The translations under genes were made by a program, and so were the position numbers. The notes under the pieces were generated by a model, which was not told the origin of the DNA, searched no databases, and saw nothing but the letters and a program-made list of their open reading frames with translations. Below are positions 1-6,402 of a stretch of DNA of 23,661 bases, in pieces. The first letter of the stretch is position 1; every line of letters begins with the position of its first letter. Origin of the DNA: a virus. The stretch covers positions 1 through 23,661 of IMG/VR virus record IMGVR_UViG_3300050013_000074. One strand, written 5' to 3'.

Positions 1-399
1 AGCAGTGAGAACCGCCAGCGCAGCCTCATCAAATTGATTCGGGGTAATTAGCTGATTGAATCGGTGAGCTGCGTGATACACAAGAGCCGAGCGTATCTTC
101 TCAAGTCGCGGGTCAACCGGCTTCGGCAGGAGTGCGGCGTTGCGGGCTGCAATGAGCCAACCTACCGCGGTCGTAATAGCGTCCCGCTCATTTCCACCAT
201 TCACTCGTAGCGAATTCCGGTAGGTGGCAAGAATAGAGTTGATTTCCTCTGTCGAGGCGTTCACAAGCTGAAGTTGCAGGTAGGGCGCGGCGGCACGATA
301 TATCTTCCGCGCGTACTCCCCATCAACGAATTTAGCTCCAACAGCAATTGCCCCTGCGTGGGCCGCCAGCCCGATCTGCAGCTCTGTCAGTTCTGCCAT
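1..399 (-). CDS. Hypothetical protein, C-terminus cut by the window edge
   Basis: An open frame runs from an ATG at 399 to the left edge with no stop, giving 133 residues of an incomplete protein. A strong Shine-Dalgarno (GGAGG, six bases before the ATG) supports the start. The protein begins MAELTELQIGLAAHAGAIAV and is mostly alpha-helical and Ala/Leu rich, with no signal peptide or membrane segment. I do not recognise a family. It is the last visible gene of the leftward operon that starts near 6330. The function is unknown, but the coding call is firm because the frame, ribosome binding site and operon position agree. Confidence 0.75.
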   Translation of the reverse strand, partial: MAELTELQIGLAAHAGAIAVGAKFVDGEYARKIYRAAAPYLQLQLVNASTEEINSILATYRNSLRVNGGNERDAITTAVGWLIAARNAALLPKPVDPRLEKIRSALVYHAAHRFNQLITPNQFDEAALAVLTA

Positions 400-458
400 G
401 TGTTGCCTCCAATTCGGTTCACTTCGCCTCCACTCAGGGGGCTATGTTGGCGTTCCAT
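387..458 (-). CDS. Possible 23-codon mini-gene
   Basis: The ATG at 458 overlaps the stop of the upstream glycosyltransferase-like gene as TGATG, the arrangement used throughout this genome. The frame gives only 23 residues (MERQHSPLSGGEVNRIGGNT and three more) and overlaps the next gene by 13 bases. It has no Shine-Dalgarno of its own. It may be a translational relay to the ATG at 399 rather than a functional peptide. Confidence 0.25.
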   Translation of the reverse strand: MERQHSPLSGGEVNRIGGNTWQN

Positions 459-1186
459 CACATCACCGATATCAACTTGCGCAGACCAGCTAGGATCACC
501 GGAACCTGCAACTGACTCCGCGTATAAAGCAACCTGCCAAGAGTCTGCGGAGCTACGTCGAACCCGAACCAACGCTCCTGCGGAACGTCGTCGGGCTGCA
601 TGACTAGCACCTTCTTCTTCCACGCAGTCGATATCCAAGTCCATTCATTCGGAACGCCTACAACCAAGCCGGCCGATGCCAGCACCTGCATCCGCTCCTG
701 TAAACTGAGATTCGACAGAATCTGCCCTTCTGTGAACGTGGCGTAATCCATCCGCTCACCGGGACGCCCCAGGAAACGCACCGTCTGCCCGTAGGAGCGC
801 AGATGGCGAACAATGGCCCTCCATACCTGCCAAGGCAGCTTGAACTCTCCTGTGACCTCGTGTGAGCAGACGATTATGCCTCCATTCATCGATGGAGTGA
901 ATCCTGAGAATTGTGGCACACTGATCGGCTTGGACTCCAGCCCACTCGCCCGAGCCAACATCGCCTGATAAGTCTCCTTGACCGTAGCGATAGCACGGTA
1001 TGCCTTACTGAAGTCCAGATCAATCCTATTTCGCGGCTTGGCACTCAACAAACCAGCCATCTGATACAACTCGGCTGCGTCACCAATCGCGTCATTCTCA
1101 ATCGTCAAGATCCCCTGCGACTGACAGACCTGGATCGCCGCCACCACCTCCCACATCTCCGCATCTGATGGGATTCCAATATTCAC
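458..1186 (-). CDS. Glycosyltransferase family 9-like protein
   Basis: This 242-residue protein resembles the C-terminal nucleotide-sugar half of GT9 (heptosyltransferase-like) enzymes. A stretch near residues 165-210 reads LASAGLVVGVPNEWTWISTA, followed by KKVLVMQ, matching the beta-alpha-beta layout in which GT9 enzymes hold the donor sugar, but the usual D-x-G-x-H is replaced by a weaker version. The start is taken as the GTG at 1186 because it overlaps the upstream stop as GTGA, parallel to the ATGA junctions of neighbours. A GTG at 1195 in the same frame is possible. It is a distant relative of the genes at 13867-14694 and 10203-10973, suggesting that the phage makes or transfers a sugar. 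Substrate and acceptor are unknown. Confidence 0.6.
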   Translation of the reverse strand: MNIGIPSDAEMWEVVAAIQVCQSQGILTIENDAIGDAAELYQMAGLLSAKPRNRIDLDFSKAYRAIATVKETYQAMLARASGLESKPISVPQFSGFTPSMNGGIIVCSHEVTGEFKLPWQVWRAIVRHLRSYGQTVRFLGRPGERMDYATFTEGQILSNLSLQERMQVLASAGLVVGVPNEWTWISTAWKKKVLVMQPDDVPQERWFGFDVAPQTLGRLLYTRSQLQVPVILAGLRKLISVM

Positions 1187-1398
1187 TTTGCGCACCTATG
1201 CAGACGAAGCTCCCGAGCGCTGAACGGGCCGGCACCGCACTCGCACATCCGCAGTATGGCCTGAGGCCGATATCCGCCGACCAGCGTCAGCCGCGCCAGT
1301 TGCTCGCGCACAGACTTCATCTCCGCCTGTAGCTCACGATACCGGGCCGTCAGCCTGTCCCGCTCCAACAAAATCTTCGCTGCTGCCGTCTTCGACAT
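1183..1398 (-). CDS. Small coiled-coil protein with Cys/His-rich C-terminus
   Basis: The product is 71 residues. Residues 5-38 are a charged heptad-like helix (ERDRLTARYRELQAEMKSVR region), probably a coiled coil. The C-terminus contains CECG at about 52-55 and ends in HRCAK, so a small zinc site (C-x-C with H-x-C) is possible. The ATG at 1398 has a GAGG ribosome binding site. It overlaps the following glycosyltransferase-like gene by four bases. Function is unknown; a small DNA- or protein-binding adaptor would fit the shape, but that is inference. Confidence 0.65.
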   Translation of the reverse strand: MSKTAAAKILLERDRLTARYRELQAEMKSVREQLARLTLVGGYRPQAILRMCECGAGPFSARELRLHRCAK

Positions 1399-1434
1399 AA
1401 TGCCTCACTCCCATGATACAGAAACTACTCCGCG

Positions 1435-2385
1435 TCAGAACATCCGGTCGATGATCTCCACCAGGTATGCCGCGTTCACCTTGTCCGGATCTTTCTCCTT
1501 CAACTTCTCAATCAGCTGAAGAAAGTAAGCCGTGTCGACACCAGTGAGCTGATCCTCAAGCACCTTAATGTCCGTGAGATCCAACTCCGAAATCTGCATC
1601 GCCATCTTCAAGATCTGCCCAGCGTTGATTCTCCACCCGCGGCTGATGAACTTGCGCAGCCTGACAACTGAGCAGATGGGATACTTACTGCCGACGTAAC
1701 GCAGCTCCTTACACAGAATCGACTCCATCGCCTCAGGCTTCAACACCAGCGTCTCATCCCAACTCGTCCAGTACGACGTGCAGTGAACGAAGTCGTAGTT
1801 CGCATGAATCTCGTCTGGCGTTCCCTGGAAGCGCAAAACGATCTGAAGCTTGTCGCTGAGCGTGATCGCATTGCTGGTCATGAACACCGGACGAAACTTC
1901 TGCTTACCATCCGATGTCGTCTGCAATGCCAGCTTCTCCGTCTCCTCGTGCGCGTCCATGATCTGATCAGGACGATCCATCACGTCTGCAACATACTCCT
2001 CGCCGACCTGCTCAGGATGCGACTCAAAATACTGATAGGGCTTCGCCGTCCCCTCTTCGCTGGCAATCCCAGCCGACTTCGCTACGATCTTGACGCGGCC
2101 ATTTTCTTTATCGACGTAAAGCGGAACCTTGATACCGCCGGCCTTACGCGGCTCGAATTTGCCGACGTAGTACTCAGCCACCTTGACCGCAATCTCGTAG
2201 TCACGCAAGTAGACATCAAAGTCATTCACAGGTTCGCCCTGTAACATAGACGCGATGCAACCCCCCGTCACCACAATCGAGGCAGCTACCTGCTTGCGCA
2301 GAGCCTCGTCCTCGATGGACTCCAGCCAGGCCGTCATCTTGCGCACGATCACCGACTTAATAGACTTCGCCTTCATTCCAGCCAT
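1435..2385 (-). CDS. Nucleotidyltransferase-like protein (NTase fold)
   Basis: This 316-residue protein has the signature of the polymerase-beta-type nucleotidyltransferase fold. GG is at residues 41-42 (VVTGGCIASMLQG), followed by D55 and D57 in NDFDVYL, the spacing of the GG and D-x-D metal-binding residues in tRNA nucleotidyltransferase and poly(A) polymerase-like enzymes. Similar stand-alone proteins occur in large phages, usually without known function. The remaining helical part (residues 200-316) has no motif I recognise. The ATG at 2385 has a GAGGAG ribosome binding site and follows the upstream stop by one base. A nucleotide-transfer reaction on RNA, protein or a small molecule is plausible; the substrate cannot be read from the sequence. 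Confidence 0.7.
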   Translation of the reverse strand: MAGMKAKSIKSVIVRKMTAWLESIEDEALRKQVAASIVVTGGCIASMLQGEPVNDFDVYLRDYEIAVKVAEYYVGKFEPRKAGGIKVPLYVDKENGRVKIVAKSAGIASEEGTAKPYQYFESHPEQVGEEYVADVMDRPDQIMDAHEETEKLALQTTSDGKQKFRPVFMTSNAITLSDKLQIVLRFQGTPDEIHANYDFVHCTSYWTSWDETLVLKPEAMESILCKELRYVGSKYPICSVVRLRKFISRGWRINAGQILKMAMQISELDLTDIKVLEDQLTGVDTAYFLQLIEKLKEKDPDKVNAAYLVEIIDRMF

Positions 2386-2386
2386 G

Positions 2387-2644
2387 TTACTGCTCCTCTG
2401 CCTTCGCAGGCTCTACTGCTGTCCGGTTATTCAACTCCCTACTAATGAACGTCGAGAGACAACCCTCGCCGCATATATGAATCGCCTTCTTCTTGGCCGC
2501 TACTCTGACAGTCCACTCAAAGACAGTGAACTTGCTCCGCCCCAGGCCTTTCATCGCTACACCGCGAAAGGCCACAAACCAACTGTTCGTTTGGCCCTTC
2601 TGCTTTGTGCAGATGTCGCAAGTCGGGATTGTCTGCAAACTCAT
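2387..2644 (-). CDS. Small zinc-binding-like protein
   Basis: The product is 85 residues with two Cys pairs: C9-x2-C12 (TCDICTKQKG) and C-x3-C near residue 58 (ICGEGC), followed by an acidic tail. The spacing suggests a zinc ribbon or treble clef with a beta-rich middle (SWFVAFRGVAMKG). The ATG at 2644 is preceded by GAGGAG. It sits between the ParB-like and nucleotidyltransferase-like genes in one operon, so it may be a small nucleic-acid-binding partner. I cannot assign a family. Confidence 0.65.
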   Translation of the reverse strand: MSLQTIPTCDICTKQKGQTNSWFVAFRGVAMKGLGRSKFTVFEWTVRVAAKKKAIHICGEGCLSTFISRELNNRTAVEPAKAEEQ

Positions 2645-2653
2645 ACTGTCTCC

Positions 2654-3502
2654 TCACCACTCCAACAAAGATGCTGCCGTCTCACGGCCCAGACCGAGAA
2701 TCTCAGGCAACGGCTCAGCAGGCTTATATGAAAATCCCCGCAACTGCTTACCTTCCACAAACGCATTCCACGCATACACGGTATATGCGTACATCGCCTC
2801 ACGCGTGATCTTGTTGACCTTGTCGCGCGCACTGGAGATAAGACGATTCCTAAGCATCAGGATCGGATCGCCGGCCTTCAAATTCAACCCCGACTGGAAC
2901 GTCGTGAAAAACTCGTCCGCCTTCTCCTCGTTGGTAATCGAAAACAGATAGTGGAATCCGATGGTCAGCGACGGTGGGAGCAACAGACTGCCAGTACGTC
3001 CACCGAGCATAGAATGCAGCTTCGTCGACTTACGGATACCGGGATGCTTGTCCAGCAACCGCTCAAGCAACTGCTTGGTCGAAATCGTACCCCGCGCAGT
3101 CGGTGTTCCGTGGAAAGCTCCAGTCGCATAGTCCCATACGAAGCGCAGACCCGCGGCCATATTGTTCCCGTTGATATCCCCGCGGATATGCAACACGTCG
3201 CCCAGGCTGCGCACCTTGCCATCATCTACAGTGTCAAAGACCTCGTCGTCGGCTCCCTTGACCGTCAGAGTGTCAAACGACACGTTGGCCTGAATGCAAG
3301 CCTTCAGCCGATGCTGCCCGTCAATCAAACGTCCGCTCTTGCCGAAGATGATAGGCTCACCGTTGAGCTTCCAACGTCCTGCCTTCATCTCCTGAGCGTA
3401 CCTGTCGACCGTGAACTGCGACACCGGCCGATTGTTGAAGTTCTTGGTGTCCAGAATCTCGACCGCCTTCTGCGGCGTAATCATTTCCACACTGGAATAC
3501 AT
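2654..3502 (-). CDS. ParB/Srx-fold phage protein
   Basis: This 282-residue protein carries the ParB-nuclease-like core. After a helical N-terminus come RWKLNGEPIIFGKSGRLIDG (residues 43-62) and DGQHRL (61-66), the phosphate-binding motif typical of ParB N-terminal and related phage proteins. The rest is helical and lacks the centromere-binding HTH of chromosomal ParB, so a partition role is unlikely. Phage members of this group are often annotated only as ParB-like and may act as nucleases or CTPase/ATPase-like regulators. The start at 3502 is chosen over an upstream in-frame ATG because of the GAGGAG ribosome binding site and the one-base gap to the previous stop. Confidence 0.7.
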   Translation of the reverse strand: MYSSVEMITPQKAVEILDTKNFNNRPVSQFTVDRYAQEMKAGRWKLNGEPIIFGKSGRLIDGQHRLKACIQANVSFDTLTVKGADDEVFDTVDDGKVRSLGDVLHIRGDINGNNMAAGLRFVWDYATGAFHGTPTARGTISTKQLLERLLDKHPGIRKSTKLHSMLGGRTGSLLLPPSLTIGFHYLFSITNEEKADEFFTTFQSGLNLKAGDPILMLRNRLISSARDKVNKITREAMYAYTVYAWNAFVEGKQLRGFSYKPAEPLPEILGLGRETAASLLEW

Positions 3503-3503
3503 A

Positions 3504-3929
3504 TCAGCTCCTCGTCCACTTTCCGCTTCCGCTTGCAAAGATGACCTTGCCAGCCTCCCTCAGCTTCTTCAGGATAGGCACAATCAAGTCCGAGTACTCA
3601 ATACCAGCGATCTGGCACAGCTTACGAGATCCATGCGGCTCGGTCTTGGAACACGCAGTCAGCAACTTGATGGCGATCACCTTGACCGGAAGCACCTCAA
3701 TGTCATTCACATTCCTGACCTGCGAAGTCTGGTACCGTCGAACTTCGACATTGGTGTCGTCTATCCGCTTGGTCAGGATCACCTCGCCCTCAGGAGTAAA
3801 GCACGAGTCAGCATCGACCGTCGTCTTCCGCCCGTCAACAAACACCACCTCCTTCATGAAGACGCTGCCCGACATCGTAGACTGGAAGTGGAACCCGACA
3901 CCAGGAGTGTAAGTCAGCGCGGGCCTCAT
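3504..3929 (-). CDS. Hypothetical protein with possible C-terminal winged helix
   Basis: This 141-residue protein starts at an ATG overlapping the previous stop (ATGA). The first half is beta-rich (KEVVFVDGRKTTVDADSCF region). The last 45 residues (IAGIEYSDLIVPILKKLREA, then GKVIFASGSGKW) have the pattern of a winged helix with a final beta-hairpin wing. Its position beside a ParB-like gene fits DNA binding, but this is inference from secondary-structure pattern only. Confidence 0.6.
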   Translation of the reverse strand: MRPALTYTPGVGFHFQSTMSGSVFMKEVVFVDGRKTTVDADSCFTPEGEVILTKRIDDTNVEVRRYQTSQVRNVNDIEVLPVKVIAIKLLTACSKTEPHGSRKLCQIAGIEYSDLIVPILKKLREAGKVIFASGSGKWTRS

Positions 3930-4294
3930 AGCTCCTCCGCCTTCTTGAGCATGGTCAACCTGATGGACGGCTTGATGGCCTTGCGAGGATACCGCCGCGC
4001 CAGCCGAATCAGATACTGGCGAAGCTCCGCAGCCGTGGGATAAAGCCGACGCGCCATGCTGGACGCCTCACCCTTCCAGTCAACCGTGCGACGCAACTGC
4101 TGCACGATGACACACTGAAGCTGGCCGTAGCGCCGAACATCCTTCGCCTTCAACGTCGCTAGCACCTTGGCTGCTGCCGCGTCGTACTTCTTATCCAGCG
4201 CCTTATACTGCTCGTTGAGATCTTGCAACGCCTCGATCTCACGCTTCAGAGCCGACTCGCCTAGAGGCTCCAGTTTTTCTTTCTTCGCTGCCAT
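3926..4294 (-). CDS. Hypothetical helical, basic protein
   Basis: This 122-residue protein is mostly helical and Lys/Arg rich. Residues 5-50 form a charged coiled-coil-like segment with Ala repeats (YDAAAAKVLATL). The C-terminal half is strongly basic (LIRLARRYPRKAIKPSIRL). The ATG at 4294 has a GGAG ribosome binding site about eight bases upstream, and a promoter-like element with a TATAGT hexamer lies at 4317-4322, so this gene may begin its own transcript. The function is not recognised; a nucleic-acid-binding protein is a reasonable guess. Confidence 0.65.
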   Translation of the reverse strand: MAAKKEKLEPLGESALKREIEALQDLNEQYKALDKKYDAAAAKVLATLKAKDVRRYGQLQCVIVQQLRRTVDWKGEASSMARRLYPTAAELRQYLIRLARRYPRKAIKPSIRLTMLKKAEEL

Positions 4295-4314
4295 ATGGAT
4301 CGCTCCTCACTCTC

Positions 4315-4333
4315 ACACTATAGATGAAACGTG
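4315..4333 (-). promoter_or_regulatory. Recurrent 19-base motif with -10-like TATAGT
   Basis: Plus-strand ACACTATAGATGAAACGTG. It matches 17 of 19 bases of the element at 6339-6357 and sits in the same place relative to a leftward gene. Read on the minus strand it contains TATAGT, a fair -10 box, 22 bases from the ATG of the 122-residue gene. No good -35 box is visible, so a phage-specific regulator or an activator site is possible. Confidence 0.4.
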
Positions 4334-4339
4334 CTACGT

Positions 4340-4510
4340 CTAAGAATCTCCTGCTGCCGCTACTTTGCCGTCCCTGACAACCGGCCGCTTCATTGAGCCT
4401 GCGCGCTGGCAAGCTGGACAAGGCATCAGACCTATCTTCTTACCATCCGATCCCAGCTGTGGAATCGATCCGATATCCTTGCACAGACAACACCGCGGCG
4501 GATTCTTCAT
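4340..4510 (-). CDS. 56-residue zinc-ribbon microprotein
   Basis: The ATG at 4510 overlaps the stop of the upstream gene as ATGA, and the frame ends at a TAG (4340-4342). The 56-residue product has two Cys pairs, C7-x2-C10 and C31-x2-C34 (CPAC), separated by a Gly-rich beta-hairpin stretch (GSDGKKIG), the standard layout of a rubredoxin-like zinc ribbon. The tail is basic. Such microproteins often bind nucleic acid or act as adaptors; nothing shows which. The coding call rests on the overlap start, the paired Cys motif and the lack of any other gene here. Confidence 0.65.
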   Translation of the reverse strand: MKNPPRCCLCKDIGSIPQLGSDGKKIGLMPCPACQRAGSMKRPVVRDGKVAAAGDS

Positions 4511-4854
4511 ACGCTCCTCATCAACCTGTCCATCGTTTTTGTATCGCCAGCGCCCATCGCATCGTACAGAACTACACGATCCCGCGGCGGTAAAACAGTA
4601 GCATCGAAGATAGCCTGAGCCAAAGGATCACGCCCTGCCGCTTTCTCCCGCGCATGGAAGTCGTCGATGCACGCCAGAATTATGTCGGGCTGGCCATCCT
4701 TCTGCAATCGAGTAAGAATGAAACCGCGCTGCCAGATCACGCCGCCGTAGAACACCTTCTCCTCTAGGTAACGCTGAACAAACGTAGTCTTGCGCTCAAG
4801 GCGAACACGCTCCAGCCCGACACTCGACAGCTCCTGTACCTTCATCCTCTTCAT
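4507..4854 (-). CDS. Hypothetical protein
   Basis: This 115-residue protein starts at an ATG that overlaps the preceding stop (ATGA). The N-terminal half contains basic and aromatic segments (VFYGGVIWQRGFILTRL), the middle a hydrophobic strand (DIILACIDDF) and the C-terminus a helical region (LPPRDRVVLYDAMGAGDTKT). No signal peptide or membrane helix is present. I do not recognise a family. It lies in a run of tightly coupled small genes and is probably a cytoplasmic accessory factor. Confidence 0.6.
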   Translation of the reverse strand: MKRMKVQELSSVGLERVRLERKTTFVQRYLEEKVFYGGVIWQRGFILTRLQKDGQPDIILACIDDFHAREKAAGRDPLAQAIFDATVLPPRDRVVLYDAMGAGDTKTMDRLMRSV

Positions 4855-5051
4855 ATCAACGCCTCGATCAACTCCACCGCGCCCTGACCATACTTCTCGC
4901 GGATCACGTCCTTCATCGAACGGTCGCCCGACTTGATAACCTCATCATCGAACTTGGTGATGTCCAGACGATACGGCCCGAGCCAGTACTTCACCAGCTT
5001 GACTCCGAACACGTCGTAGAACTGAACTGCCAGAGCCGATATGTCTGCCAT
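4851..5051 (-). CDS. Hypothetical small protein
   Basis: This 66-residue protein begins MADISALAVQFYDVFGVKLV. The start at 5051 overlaps the previous stop (TGATG) and has a GGAGAGG ribosome binding site. The sequence is alternating hydrophobic and acidic (YWLGPYRLDITKFDDEVIKS) and looks like a compact globular fold. Its family is unknown. It overlaps the next gene by four bases. Confidence 0.6.
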   Translation of the reverse strand: MADISALAVQFYDVFGVKLVKYWLGPYRLDITKFDDEVIKSGDRSMKDVIREKYGQGAVELIEALI

Positions 5052-5560
5052 CACTGCACCTCTCCTGACCAATCGATTGCATTCCAATCCACATCCGTCA
5101 TGCTATCGAGATATTCCTGCATCTCCTTGCGCCGGCGCTTGCGTTCCTTCTTACTCAACCGCAACGTAGGCAACGGAGCATCCCACCGGCGTGTGAAGCG
5201 CGGCTGAGGTTGCAGACCGTACATGATTGTCCAGATCCTATGCAGCGCGCCCTCATAACCTGATCGAATGTTGTCGGGATTCTCCGCGACCTTGTTCTTG
5301 AAATTGCTCCACGTCTGCTCCAGCGTCAACTCACTGATCACATGTGCCCAGACCTTGCGCCCGACCACCAGCCGATATCCGTAGTCAGCCTCACTGATCT
5401 CGATCACCTTCAGCTTGCCAAGCTGTGCAGGGAAACGCTTCTGGATGGCTTCAAGATGCTCCCGCATCCGGGCGCGCACCATAAGATCATCGCCAGAGCC
5501 GCCGACTCGAGCATCTGCTGCCGCGATTGAGTAGAAACCATATTGAGTGAACATCCACAT
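5051..5560 (-). CDS. Conserved hypothetical protein with MWxFTxxGFYS N-terminus
   Basis: This 169-residue protein opens MWMFTQYGFYSIAAAD, followed by MVRARMREHLEAIQKRFP, then DYGYRLVVGRKVWAHVISEL, and WSNFKNKVAE ahead of ALHRIWTIMYGL. From memory, this order of motifs belongs to a widespread family in bacteria, plasmids and phages with no firm function. The C-terminal 55 residues are an added basic and then acidic tail (KKERKRRRKEMQEY region). The ATG at 5560 is one base after the previous stop. I recognise the family with fair certainty but can give no activity. Confidence 0.7.
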   Translation of the reverse strand: MWMFTQYGFYSIAAADARVGGSGDDLMVRARMREHLEAIQKRFPAQLGKLKVIEISEADYGYRLVVGRKVWAHVISELTLEQTWSNFKNKVAENPDNIRSGYEGALHRIWTIMYGLQPQPRFTRRWDAPLPTLRLSKKERKRRRKEMQEYLDSMTDVDWNAIDWSGEVQ

Positions 5561-5561
5561 A

Positions 5562-5879
5562 TCAATTCCGTTCTCGCACTTCAGGGTGCGCTGTCAAAAC
5601 ATCCTCAGCTATCTTCTTCGCTTCCGCTAAAGTCTTAGCTGTCGCCTTCAACGTCCTCCAAACATGTCCAGTCCGATAATCCACGAACCTGATCCGTAAC
5701 TCCAATCCGACCACATCATCACCGCGCAGACGCGGAGCATAATCCCGCCCATCTGTCGCATATAAACACACCGCAGTCCGTCCATCTCGATAATCCGCCT
5801 CAGGCCAGCCTCGATGAGCAAACGACCGATACATACCAGTCGGAGGTTCGTTCACTCGCCACTTCAAAAGTTTCGCCAT
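5562..5879 (-). CDS. Hypothetical protein
   Basis: This 105-residue protein starts at 5879 (TGATG overlap with the preceding stop and AAGGTGG ribosome binding site). It begins MAKLLKWRVNEPPTGMYRSF and contains HRGWPEADYRDGRTAVCLYA and a C-terminal strand-helix (TLKATAKTLAEAKKIAEDVL). The pattern W-P-x-A-x-Y then a long final helix resembles small beta-sheet phage proteins of unknown role that often accompany the MWxFTxxGFYS gene. No catalytic residues are evident. Confidence 0.6.
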   Translation of the reverse strand: MAKLLKWRVNEPPTGMYRSFAHRGWPEADYRDGRTAVCLYATDGRDYAPRLRGDDVVGLELRIRFVDYRTGHVWRTLKATAKTLAEAKKIAEDVLTAHPEVRERN

Positions 5880-6073
5880 CACGCCACCTTCAACAGAAAA
5901 CTGTAACGCTGAGCAATCCACTGAGCCGCCTTCGCGTCATCGAAGCCCACCAGTAGAACATCCTTAGGCTCAGCGATCACGTAGTGAGCGCCAGAGCACT
6001 CAAACTCTATGGTGCCCATCCGCGCGCCGTAACGAATATGTGAAATATTCTTTGCCAAGTCACCGTAGGTCAT
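5879..6073 (-). CDS. Hypothetical small protein
   Basis: This 64-residue protein starts at an ATG overlapping the previous stop (ATGA). It begins MTYGDLAKNISHIRYGARMG and has a beta-strand centre (GTIEFECSGAHYVIAEPKDV) with an aromatic C-terminal helix (AAQWIAQRYSFLL). Its size and hydrophobic pattern suggest a compact globular domain. No family is recognised. It is second in the operon behind the promoter at 6334-6361. Confidence 0.6.
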   Translation of the reverse strand: MTYGDLAKNISHIRYGARMGTIEFECSGAHYVIAEPKDVLLVGFDDAKAAQWIAQRYSFLLKVA

Positions 6074-6309
6074 GCTGCCACCCCGATCTCCGCCAGATGC
6101 TCGTTGGCTGCGATCACCGCGTATGCAAGCTCGAACTCTTCCTTGTAGCTCTCAGGCCACTCCGCAGCCTTGATCGCCTTGGTAAGACGCGCATCGATGG
6201 CTCCCGCTTTCGCGTCCCCATCGACGAACAACCAGAACATCGTCTCTTCGAGATCCGATACCAGACCGCTATCGAGATCCTGACCCTTGACCAGATATTT
6301 GATTGCCAT
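6070..6309 (-). CDS. Hypothetical small protein, first gene of the left operon
   Basis: This 79-residue protein begins MAIKYLVKGQDLDSGLVSDL. The start at 6309 is chosen because AGGAG lies seven bases upstream and a strong promoter ends only about 20 bases away; an in-frame ATG at 6345 lies inside that promoter and cannot be used on its transcript. The protein is acidic with a hydrophobic core (ETMFWLFVDGDAKAGAI) and a C-terminal helix. It is the promoter-proximal gene of the leftward operon, so it may be made early or strongly. Function is unknown. Confidence 0.65.
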   Translation of the reverse strand: MAIKYLVKGQDLDSGLVSDLEETMFWLFVDGDAKAGAIDARLTKAIKAAEWPESYKEEFELAYAVIAANEHLAEIGVAA

Positions 6310-6333
6310 GCCGTTCTCCTTGACCACAACCCT

Positions 6334-6361
6334 ATGATACACCATAGAGGAAACGTGTCAA
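6334..6361 (-). promoter_or_regulatory. Strong sigma70-like promoter overlapped by recurrent motif
   Basis: On the minus strand a perfect TTGACA (plus 6356-6361) is followed after 16 bases by TATCAT (plus 6334-6339). Transcription would begin near 6327 and read leftward, with the first ribosome binding site directly behind. The spacer is almost filled by a 19-base motif (6339-6357) that recurs at 4315-4333. A protein binding that motif would sit between -35 and -10 and could block or aid polymerase. This is the best promoter in the window and marks the boundary between the terminase operon and the small-gene operon. Confidence 0.75.
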
Positions 6362-6402
6362 GTCTTTATTTTAGGCCATATATCAAGGGTTTTTGACGTC
6401 TT

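Noticed and set aside
4299-4326. T7-like RNA polymerase promoter (CACTATAG) on the plus strand
   Set aside because: Only the ACTATAG core matches, no single-subunit polymerase gene is visible, and transcription would run against the genes; at 15181 it would start inside a terminator. A minus-strand regulatory motif explains it better.
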